Origin: Lampropedia cohaerens
Lineage (GTDB): Bacteria; Pseudomonadota; Gammaproteobacteria; Burkholderiales; Burkholderiaceae_C
Reading direction: 5' to 3'
DNA length: 64,000 bases
Assembly: GCF_001005215.1 (NCBI RefSeq)
Contig: NZ_LBNQ01000013.1
Coordinates: 1-64,000 of the forward strand
Both the position numbers and the translations under genes were made by a program. Below the pieces are notes generated by a model. It was given only the letters and a program-made list of their open reading frames with translations, was not told where the DNA came from and did not search any database. Each line of letters opens with the position of its first letter. The stretch's first letter is position 1. This document shows, one piece after another, positions 38,591 to 47,844 of the stretch.

Positions 38591-38619
38591 ATTCTATGGA
38601 GATTTGTAACCGAAATCAA
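38591..38619 (-). promoter_or_regulatory. Promoter of csy1-csy2-csy3-cas6f
   Basis: On the minus strand TTGATT (38614-38619) and TAGAAT (38591-38596) are separated by exactly 17 bp, four and five matches of six to the sigma-70 consensus. The predicted start near 38584 gives a leader of about 110 nt before the csy1 ATG. The -35 box begins two bases from the CC that flanks the mini-CRISPR target. Confidence 0.7.
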
Positions 38620-38623
38620 TTCC

Positions 38624-38649
38624 AGTAAACTATCACTTTAAAATCTAAA
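38624..38649 (+). promoter_or_regulatory. Predicted self-target of the mini-CRISPR spacer in the csy promoter
   Basis: The plus strand has CC at 38622-38623 followed by AGTAAACTATCACTTTAA. The mini-array spacer begins AGTAAGCGATCGCTTTAA. Fifteen of these 18 bases match; mismatches are at 6, 8 and 12. The last eight bases match poorly (17 of 26 overall). CC 5' of the protospacer is the type I-F PAM. Cascade bound here would cover the area just upstream of, and adjoining, the -35 box. Confidence 0.65.
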
Positions 38650-38733
38650 ATTTCACCTCCCTTTCTCCTTCTGTAGAGGGTGCCCATACTGAGTTCAGAA
38701 ACTGCGGGTAACGATCCCTCACGCCTCCGCGCT

Positions 38734-38815
38734 GTGACCTGCCGCACAGGCAGCTCAGAAAAGTAAGCGATCGCTTTAACTTGCAGTGTTACCTGCCGCA
38801 CAGGCAGCTCGATTG
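38734..38815 (+). CRISPR. Divergent mini-CRISPR: two repeats, one 26-nt spacer
   Basis: Repeat 1 (38734-38761) is identical to the array consensus but lies on the plus strand, opposite to the main array. Repeat 2 (38788-38815) keeps CTGCCGCACAGGCAG but has one change at base 3 and a different sequence in the last five bases. The spacer (38762-38787) is 26 nt, six shorter than in the array. A plus-strand transcript cut by Cas6f would yield a crRNA with a normal 5' handle (CTCAGAAA), the short spacer and a normal 3' hairpin. The bases lost from repeat 2 lie 3' of the cleavage point and are not needed. It sits between the cas2-3 stop and the csy1 promoter. Confidence 0.9.
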
Positions 38816-38818
38816 CGG

Positions 38819-41800
38819 CTATTTCGCAGCAGTAAACCCCAGCGCCGGATGCCACCGCCAGCCCTGCGTGCTTGCGCGCAGGCTGAGGGTGGCATAGCGT
38901 TCGGCAAAGTCCTGGATAGCCAAGCCCATCGCCTCGGCTTGTGCCTGCATGGCGTGCCAGAAGTCGGCATGCCCATTGCCCGCTCCCCACGGTGCAATGC
39001 CGGGGCCGTTGACGGCACTGTCGGAAATGCGCTCCAGCAATGGACCGTCGACCAGCACATAGAGCTGCTCCCATTTTTTGTCGCCTTCAGCCACGCGGTA
39101 GAGCAGGTAGCCGTCCTCATCCTCGTTGGGGCGCAGCACCAGATCAACGTATTCGGTGTGGTCCTGTCGGAACACCTGGCTTTGTTGCATGGCGCCGCTC
39201 AGTTGCACCGTTGGCCAATGCCAGAAGGTGCTGGCGTTGAGTTCTGCAGGCGGAGCCGGGATCTGCATGGTGGATGCGGCTGCGGGTACTGGTGTCGCAG
39301 CGGATCGATTCTTGCGCCGGTGGCCTGTTGCGGCCGCAGGCGCCGGGGGCAGCATTTGCCGTTCCATGCGGATGTGTTCCAGATCCACCAGATTGCCGCT
39401 GGGGCTGCGCTGATCGGCCGGGCGTGGCAGGATGCGGGGCCTGGCATCGACCACCAGGCGCTGCTTGGCATCCAGCAGGTTTGCCAGCAGCGCTTGCAGC
39501 TGGTGCGGCTTGAGCGGGAAATCCGCGCTCTCAAAGCCCGGGCGACAGAAGGCCGGCTTGCCGGGTTGCTGGAAATGGCGCAGATTGGTGTCGCAGATCA
39601 GGATGTTGGGCGTGGCTACCGGCTTGTTGGTGCGGTGGCGCAGCACGCGGCCAGCCAGTTGAATGAGCGAGCGCATGGACGATGGCTCCACCACGGCCCA
39701 GTCGTAGTCGTGATCGCGGCCGACCTCTGTCACGGGACTGCCCAGCACGATGAAGAGCTGATCGGCCGCAACGTTCGCATCAATGGCTTGCCGAATCTCT
39801 GGAAGATCAAAGACGGCGTTTTCGTCGCGGCGATTGAGCGCTGCATCCAGACGCTGCTCCATGGCCGAGCGCGCAAACAGCGGGAACTGTGAGTGGTACA
39901 CGCACAGATGCATGCGCACCCCTTGTGGCGCGCCCAGCGAAAACATGGCCAGGGCCACTTCGTACAAAGGCGCAATGTTGGCCATGCGTATCAGGCCGAA
40001 GCTGATGCGCTTGGAACTGGCGGGGTCGAGACTGTGATGCTCGCGGTGTAGCGCCAACGCCGCATCGCGCAGGTGCTGCGCAAAGCGCTGGTGGCGTTGT
40101 GGTTCGGTCAGCTCGTGGAAGCCGTCTGGCATCGGCAAGAGCTGCGCCCATTTGCGTGGGTGGGTTTGCACTTGTGCGGCGAGTTTGGCGCTGCGCCTGG
40201 CCACGAAAGAGGCATGTGCGGCCGCAAAGCTGCCGGCATCGGCGCATTCGGCGTCATGCTGCTGGAATTCATCCACCCACAGGCAGGCAATGCGTGGGGC
40301 TTCAAGTGGGCGGGCGCTGCGGTTGTGCTGGTAGTGCTTGCGCCCGGCGCAATAGGCTTGAAACAAACCTTCCACCAGTGCAGGCGGCAAGGTGGCCGAT
40401 GACAGCAGCACGCGCGCGCCCAGCAAGCCTGCCCAATGCACCAGCCGTGTCAGTGCGGGCAAGTCGGCGATGTCAAAGTCGTCGGGCTCATCCAGCACCA
40501 GATCCCCGCTCATCAAGCGCAGCATGGGGACGATTTGCTTGCCGCCCCGCAGGCTTTCGGTGGCGGGCGTCAAGTGATCGACGGTGCAGACCAATAGCGG
40601 CGCCGCCAACAGCTTGCGCGCCGCGTGGTCATGGCTCAGGTGGTGCAGGATGGGGTGTTGGTCGTTGCCTTCAAATACGACATGGCTGCTCTCGTCGGCC
40701 AAGTCTTGGCGCGAGGCCGAACCGCTCTGCTCGGCCTGCGTTTCGTAGTATTCAAACAACTCCCGGCTGGCCGCGCCGCCGACTTGAATGGCCAGATCGT
40801 CATCGCCCAGCCCCAGGTCTTGCTGAAAGCTGCGGCCAGTCTGCAAAGTCAGCGTGCGCAGCCCCATTGCGAAGGCGCAGCGCAAGCCCTGCTGCGGGTT
40901 GGCCAGTGCGTTCATGATCCGGGCGTTGCCCAAGGTCTTGCCGCACCCGGTTGATGCCATGTTGACGATGAATGCGCCGTGCTCCGCAGCGTGCGTGCGC
41001 ACGCTGGCGGCCAGATCGGACGCTTTGTCTTGCCAGCGAAAGCGGGCGACTTCGCTGCGTTTTTTCAGGCCCCGGTGGTTGCGCAAATGCGCCAGTTGGC
41101 GATTCAAGCTGGGGAAGGTGTGCACCAACTGGCTGGCGTGGTGCTCCACACCCAGCAGGTGTTCATCCAGCGCTTGCAGACGTTGGCCGGTCTTGCGATC
41201 GGTGTTGGCAAACAGCGGGTAGTTCTCCTCGCCTGTCACGCGCAAGCCGGTGTCCTCAAGGCCGGAATAGTAATGGTCGGCCAGCATCAACGCCAGGCGC
41301 GAGAGGTGCATGACGTACGGATTGGTCAAGCACATTGCTGCCGGTTCACTGCAGAGGCGCGTTGGGCTTGCAGCGCTTTCACCGCTGGTGGAGGCCGTGG
41401 TCTGCCGAAGCATGGCCTGGGCAGCACGTGCGGCGCGCCTTCGCCAGGCATCGGTGCTGACAGGCAGGCCGTTGGAGAAGCGCCAGTAACTCGCAACGGC
41501 CGCCATATCGCGGGCATGAAAGGGCTCGTTCCACTCGGCATTCAGGCGCTGGAGCAATTGGTGCAGATCGGCGGGCTGCACGCTGAACTGGCGGCCATGG
41601 TAGAGCCGCGTGTTTGCGTCCACCATTTCGGTGGCGCTGTATGGCGCGGCAGGCAGGCGGTGGTGCGTCAAGACCAGCCATGCCACGGCCTGTGCCAGTG
41701 GTGGCAGTACGGCAAAAGGGTTGTGTGCTGCGGTGATCTTCGCATCCAGGCCATCGCGCAGCAGATACTCCTGGCCTAACCATCGGTCACGCCAGGCATC

Positions 41801-42352
41801 GGCATGTTCGATGGTTCCAGCATGGGCCAGAGCGTGCAGCCATGCATGGTCGTCCTCCAGCCCGCAGGAGGTGACAAAGGCCTGAAACAAGCGTACCGAA
41901 GCCCATTCATGGCGGTACAGATTCTTTGTCTTCAGCTCGCCTTTGAGGCGGCTTTGAAAAGCATCGCTGGCCTTGCCCAGGTCGTGCATCAACGCGGCCA
42001 GCGCCGTGAGCTGTTGCATCAAACGCAGGCTGTTCCAACTGTTTTCATCATCGGCACGCAGCACATCACTTTCGGTACTGTTGGTGGGCACCGTTCCTTC
42101 TTCGTTGAATTGGCGCGCGTCTCCCACGATCCACAGCAGCTCGCTGTGGTTCTTGCCGCCAATGCGGTGGCAGGCCACGGCGGTGTTTTTGCGGGCGGTC
42201 TGGCGCAACAGTTTGCGCAAAGTGTCCAGCCCGGCCTGGGTGATAGGGGTCTGCCAGGTGCGCTCGCCCTTGCGTTCGGCAAATTGATCGAGGATGCGGC
42301 GGGTTTCGGTCAATGCCCGTTTGCTGCATTGGGAGATCAGCATTACGTTCAT
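38819..42352 (-). CDS. cas3: Type I-F fused Cas2-Cas3 nuclease-helicase
   Basis: In type I-F, Cas2 and Cas3 are one chain that acts both in spacer integration with Cas1 and in target DNA degradation. The N-terminal Cas2-like domain covers about residues 1-95 (MNVMLISQCSKRALTETRRI). The HD nuclease shows His123-Asp124 in ALMHDLGKASDAF. The helicase has Walker A STGCGKT (467-473), a DEPD box (621-624), SAT (about 652-654) and LIQLAGRVLRHR. The length (1177 aa) is a little above the usual 1,050-1,100. The start overlaps the cas1 stop (ATGA). The stop lies four bases from the degenerate repeat of the mini-CRISPR. Confidence 0.96.
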   Translation of the reverse strand: MNVMLISQCSKRALTETRRILDQFAERKGERTWQTPITQAGLDTLRKLLRQTARKNTAVACHRIGGKNHSELLWIVGDARQFNEEGTVPTNSTESDVLRADDENSWNSLRLMQQLTALAALMHDLGKASDAFQSRLKGELKTKNLYRHEWASVRLFQAFVTSCGLEDDHAWLHALAHAGTIEHADAWRDRWLGQEYLLRDGLDAKITAAHNPFAVLPPLAQAVAWLVLTHHRLPAAPYSATEMVDANTRLYHGRQFSVQPADLHQLLQRLNAEWNEPFHARDMAAVASYWRFSNGLPVSTDAWRRRAARAAQAMLRQTTASTSGESAASPTRLCSEPAAMCLTNPYVMHLSRLALMLADHYYSGLEDTGLRVTGEENYPLFANTDRKTGQRLQALDEHLLGVEHHASQLVHTFPSLNRQLAHLRNHRGLKKRSEVARFRWQDKASDLAASVRTHAAEHGAFIVNMASTGCGKTLGNARIMNALANPQQGLRCAFAMGLRTLTLQTGRSFQQDLGLGDDDLAIQVGGAASRELFEYYETQAEQSGSASRQDLADESSHVVFEGNDQHPILHHLSHDHAARKLLAAPLLVCTVDHLTPATESLRGGKQIVPMLRLMSGDLVLDEPDDFDIADLPALTRLVHWAGLLGARVLLSSATLPPALVEGLFQAYCAGRKHYQHNRSARPLEAPRIACLWVDEFQQHDAECADAGSFAAAHASFVARRSAKLAAQVQTHPRKWAQLLPMPDGFHELTEPQRHQRFAQHLRDAALALHREHHSLDPASSKRISFGLIRMANIAPLYEVALAMFSLGAPQGVRMHLCVYHSQFPLFARSAMEQRLDAALNRRDENAVFDLPEIRQAIDANVAADQLFIVLGSPVTEVGRDHDYDWAVVEPSSMRSLIQLAGRVLRHRTNKPVATPNILICDTNLRHFQQPGKPAFCRPGFESADFPLKPHQLQALLANLLDAKQRLVVDARPRILPRPADQRSPSGNLVDLEHIRMERQMLPPAPAAATGHRRKNRSAATPVPAAASTMQIPAPPAELNASTFWHWPTVQLSGAMQQSQVFRQDHTEYVDLVLRPNEDEDGYLLYRVAEGDKKWEQLYVLVDGPLLERISDSAVNGPGIAPWGAGNGHADFWHAMQAQAEAMGLAIQDFAERYATLSLRASTQGWRWHPALGFTAAK

Positions 42353-43353
42353 GGCTTGGCCTCTGCATGGGCGCTGTCGACCAGCCGGGCGGTGCGCATG
42401 GCAATGTCCTTGGTGCTGTCGATCATGAAATCCAGTGATTCGCTGCGCGTCAGCGCTTCAATACAGTTGCGGCGAAATTGCTGCTCATCATCGCCGCGCA
42501 TGGCCGAGAGAAAGGCCTGCGGCAGGATGGCGGCGTCCTTCACCAAGTCCGCCACATCAAACACCAGTCCGCCGCGCCGCGTTTTGCCGTGCAGCACTGC
42601 CAGTCCGTGCGGCAGGCCGAGTACCCAGCAGCAGGTGGCCCCCAGGCCGTAAGCCAGGTAGTTGCCATGGTCCAGAAAGCGGTTGGCAGGATCGGTGCCG
42701 GTGCCCCGCTTGGCACGGGTGAAGTCACCATAGCCTGTGGCATCGACGGCAAGTTTGAATAGTGCTTTGGTCAGCCGCGCCTCCTCAGTGAGCAGGGCCG
42801 TGGTGTCCTCGGCGCGCGCTATCTCGCGTTGTGTGCGGGCGATGAGTTCTTCCAGCCTGGCGGTGTCTGCATCAAAACCGGCGTCCTTCAAACTGCGGTG
42901 GCTCCACTCCATTTGGAGCCGCTGCATGCGGGCGGTTTGCAGGGCCTTGGCAGCCATCAGGCGCAGTTCATCGTCAAACCAGAAACGCACCCACGCCTGC
43001 AGGTATTCGGTGGGGCGGTACTCGCTTTGCGGTGTGAGCCAGGCCACCTCCACATCCACTTCATTGGCACTGAACAATGGCGTGCCGCCCCCGCCGCAAA
43101 AACCCACCAATACGCCCGCCTTGGCCAGCTCGCGCATCGCCGCCTGGGTGATCGAGGTGCCGGTGCCCAGCAGGATGCTGGTGGTGTTGGCAATAGGAAT
43201 GTTCCAGTACAACTGGCGCTTGCCGGCGTCGGTGACGTATTCCACACGTCCGCCATTGACCAGTACCCGGCAGTGCTCCAGGTAGTAGATGTTGGCCCGC
43301 TTGGAGTGGAGGATGGTCTTGAGGTCGGAGGCGGCAATGTCGGTGTGGGCCAT
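42349..43353 (-). CDS. cas1: CRISPR integrase Cas1 (type I-F)
   Basis: Cas1 catalyses spacer integration in complex with Cas2-3. The 334-residue sequence starts DLKTILHSKRANIYYLEHCRVLVNGGRVEY, as in Cas1f. Likely metal ligands are Glu190/191 in LLTEEARLTK, His255 in GLAVLHGKTRRGG, and Asp266/Asp269 in FDVADLVKD. A GAGGAA ribosome binding site precedes the ATG. It follows the MarR-family gene after only 15 bp, so the two are probably in one transcript. Confidence 0.97.
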   Translation of the reverse strand: MAHTDIAASDLKTILHSKRANIYYLEHCRVLVNGGRVEYVTDAGKRQLYWNIPIANTTSILLGTGTSITQAAMRELAKAGVLVGFCGGGGTPLFSANEVDVEVAWLTPQSEYRPTEYLQAWVRFWFDDELRLMAAKALQTARMQRLQMEWSHRSLKDAGFDADTARLEELIARTQREIARAEDTTALLTEEARLTKALFKLAVDATGYGDFTRAKRGTGTDPANRFLDHGNYLAYGLGATCCWVLGLPHGLAVLHGKTRRGGLVFDVADLVKDAAILPQAFLSAMRGDDEQQFRRNCIEALTRSESLDFMIDSTKDIAMRTARLVDSAHAEAKP

Positions 43354-43368
43354 GGGAATTCCTCGATC

Positions 43369-43908
43369 TCAGGCGCCGCCGGCATAGCCTTCCAGGCCGA
43401 GGCGCACAATGGTGGCGATGTCGTCGCCGACGGCTTCGCGGAACTCGGCTTCGGCCTGCTCGACGGCAGATTTGAAGGCCTGCAGCCACAGCAGGCCGTC
43501 GGCGGTGAAGGTTACGCGGATGGCGCGGCGGTCGGCGCTGTCGCGCTGGCGTTGCACCAGGCCCCAGGCTTCGCACTGGTCGATCAGGTCGGCCATGGCC
43601 TGCTTGCTCATGCCCGCGCGGTGGGCCAGGGTGGTGATGCGATCGCCCCGCAGCGACAGGTGGCGGGTGACGTGGATGTGGGCGGCGCTGACTTTGTTGC
43701 GCGCGGCCAGGTTGGACAGCGCCAGTGGCACGTTCACATCGTGCGCCATCAGCGTCAGCACACGCTCGTCAAAGCGGCGCAGCGCGTGGCCCATCAGCCG
43801 GCCCAGATGGGTCTGGCGCCAGGCATCTTCAGGAGGCGGCACGCCACTGCTGGTGACGTCCTCCTCCCACGGGTCGGCATCGTGTCGCTCCTGCATGGCA
43901 GGCATCAT
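43369..43908 (-). CDS. MarR-family transcriptional regulator next to cas1
   Basis: A 179-residue winged-helix regulator. The DNA-binding region is GDRITTLAHRAGMSKQAMADLIDQCEAWGLVQRQRDSADRRAIRVTFTADG, with the DxRxxxV/L-type wing (DRRAIRVTFT) typical of MarR. Helices before and after would form the dimer interface. Its stop is 15 bp upstream of cas1, so it may be the first gene of a regulator-cas1-cas2-3 operon. An imperfect 16-bp palindrome upstream (43953-43968) is a candidate operator for autoregulation. A link to CRISPR control is inferred from location only; it could be an unrelated neighbour. Confidence 0.88.
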   Translation of the reverse strand: MMPAMQERHDADPWEEDVTSSGVPPPEDAWRQTHLGRLMGHALRRFDERVLTLMAHDVNVPLALSNLAARNKVSAAHIHVTRHLSLRGDRITTLAHRAGMSKQAMADLIDQCEAWGLVQRQRDSADRRAIRVTFTADGLLWLQAFKSAVEQAEAEFREAVGDDIATIVRLGLEGYAGGA

Positions 43909-43952
43909 ACAAAGTGTGCCGGCACGTAACAGCCTATTGGACAGGGAAACTG

Positions 43953-43968
43953 ACCATTAATTGATGGT
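43953..43968. promoter_or_regulatory. Candidate MarR operator between marR-like gene and recA
   Basis: ACCATTAATTGATGGT is a 16-bp imperfect palindrome with two symmetric mismatches, of the size MarR proteins bind. It is in the divergent region between the MarR-family gene and recA. A perfect 10-bp palindrome GTGCCGGCAC is also present at 43916-43925. Confidence 0.5.
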
Positions 43969-44047
43969 TTTTCCAGATATCCCTGCCTAAACTTGCATCC
44001 ATGTTGCTGGTGTGCCAGCTGTAACCCCGCTATTGAGGAGTTTCCCC

Positions 44048-45115
<1,068 letters not shown>

Positions 45116-45117
45116 GC

Positions 45118-45648
45118 GTGACAGAAGAAGGGGATGATGCCCTGCCGGCCAGCCGCCGCGTGGGCGCGCGCCGTGGCGCGACGGCCCCTTCGCTGCTGGC
45201 GCGCGGCTTGCAGGCGCTGGCGCGGCGCGAATATGCGCGCGCCGAATTGGCACGCAAGCTCGCACCCCATGCCGAAAGCGCGCAGGCCTTGGAGGCGGTG
45301 CTCGACCAGCTGCAGGCCAAGGGCTTTCTGAGCGATGCGCGCGCCGCCGAGGCGCTGGTCAGGCAGAAGGCAGCGCGATTTGGCGCGGTGCGTATCCGGC
45401 ACGATCTGCAGGCCCGGGGGCTGGACAAGGAGCTGGTGGATGCGGCGCTGGCGCCACTGGAAGACGATGAATTTGAACGCGCGCGGCAAGTCTGGGGCGC
45501 CAAGTTTGGCGGGCAGGATCTGCAGGCGCTTGACTGGCAGGCACGCCAGAAGGAGCGCGCGCGCCAGATGCGCTTCCTGGCCGCACGGGGCTTTTGCGCC
45601 GACGTCGTGCGCAAGGTCATGCGCGCGGCGGATGGGGCGGAGGATTGA
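45118..45648 (+). CDS. recX: Regulatory protein RecX
   Basis: RecX inhibits RecA filament growth. The sequence has the three-helix repeats of the family: ARGLQALARREYARAELARKL, VLDQLQAKGFLSDARAAEALVRQKAARFGAVRIRHDLQARGLDKEL, and MRFLAARGFCADVVRKVM. I chose the GTG at 45118 because GGAGG lies seven bases upstream. The recA stop is two bases before it, so recA and recX are almost certainly co-transcribed. Confidence 0.93.
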   Translation: MTEEGDDALPASRRVGARRGATAPSLLARGLQALARREYARAELARKLAPHAESAQALEAVLDQLQAKGFLSDARAAEALVRQKAARFGAVRIRHDLQARGLDKELVDAALAPLEDDEFERARQVWGAKFGGQDLQALDWQARQKERARQMRFLAARGFCADVVRKVMRAADGAED

Positions 45649-45674
45649 TGCGCATCCCGTCATTGCGAGTGCCG

Positions 45675-45771
45675 TAGGGCGCAACAGCGAAGCGTATTTT
45701 CGCCTTCCGTTTCTGCCGCTGTGGTGTCTGTTTCGGCGATGGCGCGTTATGCCTTTGGCTAACCCGCCCTA
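45675..45771. repeat. REP/MITE-like palindromic element
   Basis: This 97-bp intergenic element is bounded by TAGGGCG and its complement CGCCCTA. Its right half folds into an imperfect hairpin (GGCGCGTTATGCC against GGCTAACCCGCC). This resembles the dispersed 'GGGTTAGC...' repeats found between genes in many proteobacteria. It lies between recX and marC, which converge. Confidence 0.6.
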
Positions 45772-45822
45772 ACGCTGCTCAATCGACGGTCCACAGCGTT
45801 ATCACGTGCCCTCACGGCGCCG

Positions 45823-46521
45823 CTATACCGGGTGGATTCCGGCACGGATTGCATTGGTGAGCAAATTTCCCGCGCCATCCCAGAAAATCTGGATGCCCAG
45901 GCACAGCAGGATGAAGGCCGACAGGCGCAGAAACACCACGGTGCCGGTCTCGCCCAGCAGCCGCAGCAGGTATTCCGCGTAGCGGTAGCTGATGAAGATC
46001 AGCAACGCGATCAGCAGCAGACCCAGAATGGCGCCTGCGGTGCGCACGATCGACAGCGTCAGCGTTGGCGAGGCCAGACTGACCCCCACGGTGATGGCGG
46101 CGGAAATCGTGCCGGGCCCGCAGGTGATCGGGAAGGACAGCGGAAAAAACGCCTGCATGCGCACCATCTCCGGCGTGAAGTTCTCGGCGATCTTGGCCGC
46201 GCGCGGTGATTCGGCACTGTTGGTGGTCAGCAATCGCCAGCCGATGCTGATGACGATCAGTCCACCTGCGGTGCGCACGATGTCCAGCGAGATGCCGAAG
46301 ATGTCCAGCACGAACGAGCCCAGCAGCGTGGCGCCCACCATCAGCAGGAAGACGTTGCGCGCCACCTTGCGCGCCAGCTCGTGGCGCGTCTTGTCCGATG
46401 CGCCCTCGGTCAGCGAGAGAAAGATCGGCGCGGAACTGGTCGGATTGGAAATGGGCAGCAGCGTGGCCACTGCAAGCAATGCGCTGGCACCAAAGGCTGC
46501 GGCGTAGCTGAAGAAGTCCAT
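45823..46521 (-). CDS. MarC-family integral membrane protein
   Basis: A 232-residue membrane protein of the MarC/UPF0056 family with about six hydrophobic segments. Family features include LLPISNPTSSAPIFLSLTEG near the start, LNGGLIVISIGWRLL-like AGGLIVISIGWRLL, and FFPLSFPITCGPGTISAAIT in the middle. The family's transport substrate is unknown, and a role in antibiotic resistance is not established. It is followed on the same strand by argC upstream (32 bp), so the two may be co-transcribed. Confidence 0.9.
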   Translation of the reverse strand: MDFFSYAAAFGASALLAVATLLPISNPTSSAPIFLSLTEGASDKTRHELARKVARNVFLLMVGATLLGSFVLDIFGISLDIVRTAGGLIVISIGWRLLTTNSAESPRAAKIAENFTPEMVRMQAFFPLSFPITCGPGTISAAITVGVSLASPTLTLSIVRTAGAILGLLLIALLIFISYRYAEYLLRLLGETGTVVFLRLSAFILLCLGIQIFWDGAGNLLTNAIRAGIHPV

Positions 46522-46553
46522 GACGGCGCGAAGGGAGCCGGCTCGTTCGTTGA

Positions 46554-47501
46554 TTACTGATCCGGCAGGCCCAGCATCAGCTTGATGTTTTGCACGGCAG
46601 CGCCGCTAGCACCCTTGCCCAGGTTGTCCAGCCGCGCCACGACCACGGCTTGCCGATGGGCCTCGTTGCCGAAGACACGGATTTCCAGTGTGTTGGTGCC
46701 GTTGAGCGCCAGCGCATCGAGCTTGCCATCGGGCTCTGCGGGCAGCACTTTGACGTAGTTGGCGGGCGTATTGGTCCGCGCGTAGTGGGCCGCCAGCGCG
46801 TCGCGCAGGTCGGCCAGGCGCGGGCGGCCCGGCAGGCTGTCGAGCTGCAGCGGCAGTTGCACCAGCATGCCCTGTTCGAAGTTGCCGACAGAGGGCGTGA
46901 ACAGGGGCCGTGCGGTCAGGCCGGTGCAGGCCATGATCTCAGGAATGTGCTTGTGGGCCAGGCCCAGCGCATACAGCTCGAAGGCTGGCGCGCTGCCACT
47001 GCGGTAAGCCTCGATCATCGCGCGGCCACCACCGGAGTAGCCACTGACGGCAGGCAGATGCACGGGAAAGTCGGCCGGCAGCAACCCCGCGTCCACCAGC
47101 GGGCGCAGCATGGCGATGGCGCCGGTGGCGTAGCAGCCTGGATTGCTCACGCGCTGGGCCGATCGAATGCGCTCGGCTTGGCCTTCGCACAGCTCGGGAA
47201 AGCCGTAGACCCAGCCCGGCGCCACGCGGTGCGAGGTGGAAGCATCCACGATGCGGATGCTGCGGCCGGTTTCCCGCGCGATGGCTTCGACCAGGGCCAC
47301 GGTTTCCCGCGCTGCATCGTCGTGCAGGCACAGCACGACCAGGTCGACCTGCGCAATCAGGTCGCGCTTGGCCTGCGGGTCCTTGCGCCGCTCGGCCGCG
47401 ATGCTGACGACTTCGATTGCGGCTTCGCGCGCCAGCCGCTCGCGGATCTGCAAGCCGGTCGTGCCGGCTTCGCCATCGATGAAAAGCTTGGTCATGGGCA
47501 T
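46554..47501 (-). CDS. argC: N-acetyl-gamma-glutamyl-phosphate reductase, type 2
   Basis: ArgC reduces N-acetylglutamyl phosphate to the semialdehyde in arginine synthesis, using NADPH. The N-terminus has the Rossmann start [19 protein letters not shown]. The catalytic Cys is in [12 protein letters not shown], and [16 protein letters not shown] follows. The length (315 aa) and sequence fit the shorter type 2 enzymes rather than the 340-residue E. coli type. Two close Met codons make the start ambiguous by two residues. Confidence 0.95.
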   Translation of the reverse strand: MPMTKLFIDGEAGTTGLQIRERLAREAAIEVVSIAAERRKDPQAKRDLIAQVDLVVLCLHDDAARETVALVEAIARETGRSIRIVDASTSHRVAPGWVYGFPELCEGQAERIRSAQRVSNPGCYATGAIAMLRPLVDAGLLPADFPVHLPAVSGYSGGGRAMIEAYRSGSAPAFELYALGLAHKHIPEIMACTGLTARPLFTPSVGNFEQGMLVQLPLQLDSLPGRPRLADLRDALAAHYARTNTPANYVKVLPAEPDGKLDALALNGTNTLEIRVFGNEAHRQAVVVARLDNLGKGASGAAVQNIKLMLGLPDQ

Positions 47502-47844
47502 CTCTAAGTGTTTACCCTTAATTTGCGTTGACGTGACCGCTGGCGGCGGTGTGCGAAACGTGCGAAAAATCTACAAGGCGTTGTCGTACAAGCATAATTG
47601 CTGGGCAGCGTGCGGCTTGGCAACGCAGCGCCCAGTGCATTGCGCGCTGCAACAGGGCAACGTTACAATGCGCCCGCCTGTCCGGCTACCAGCAGGTACA
47701 CCGCATCCGTGGACGCCGATGCGGCGGGTGTGCCGGGCATGATACATGACCTGCTCAGGCTGCCTTGCTCCACGGGAGCGGCACATTGTCGCCGTGTGAT
47801 CGGGCCGCTTTCTTCCAATCCTTCCCCTCCCAGAGAGATTCCTC
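47502..47844 (+). promoter_or_regulatory. Upstream region of sucCD
   Basis: A 343-bp gap between divergent argC and sucC. It has no supported ORF. The region near 47550-47610 is AT-richer and could hold the sucCD promoter, but no box pair is convincing. Confidence 0.4.

Noticed and set aside
38734-38815. The mini-array as mere decayed debris of an older array.
   Set aside because: Not fully excluded, but the conserved parts are exactly those needed for crRNA maturation, and the spacer aligns from its first base with a CC-flanked site at the neighbouring promoter. Debris would not predict this.
34376-43353. A type I-F3 CRISPR-associated transposon, in which atypical repeats guide insertion.
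   Set aside because: cas1 and a full cas2-3 are present, csy1 and csy2 are separate genes, and there are no tnsA/B/C or tniQ genes.
43909-44047. A LexA (SOS) box upstream of recA.
   Set aside because: No CTG-N10-CAG or CTGT-N8-ACAG site with good spacing was found; the visible palindromes have other geometry.
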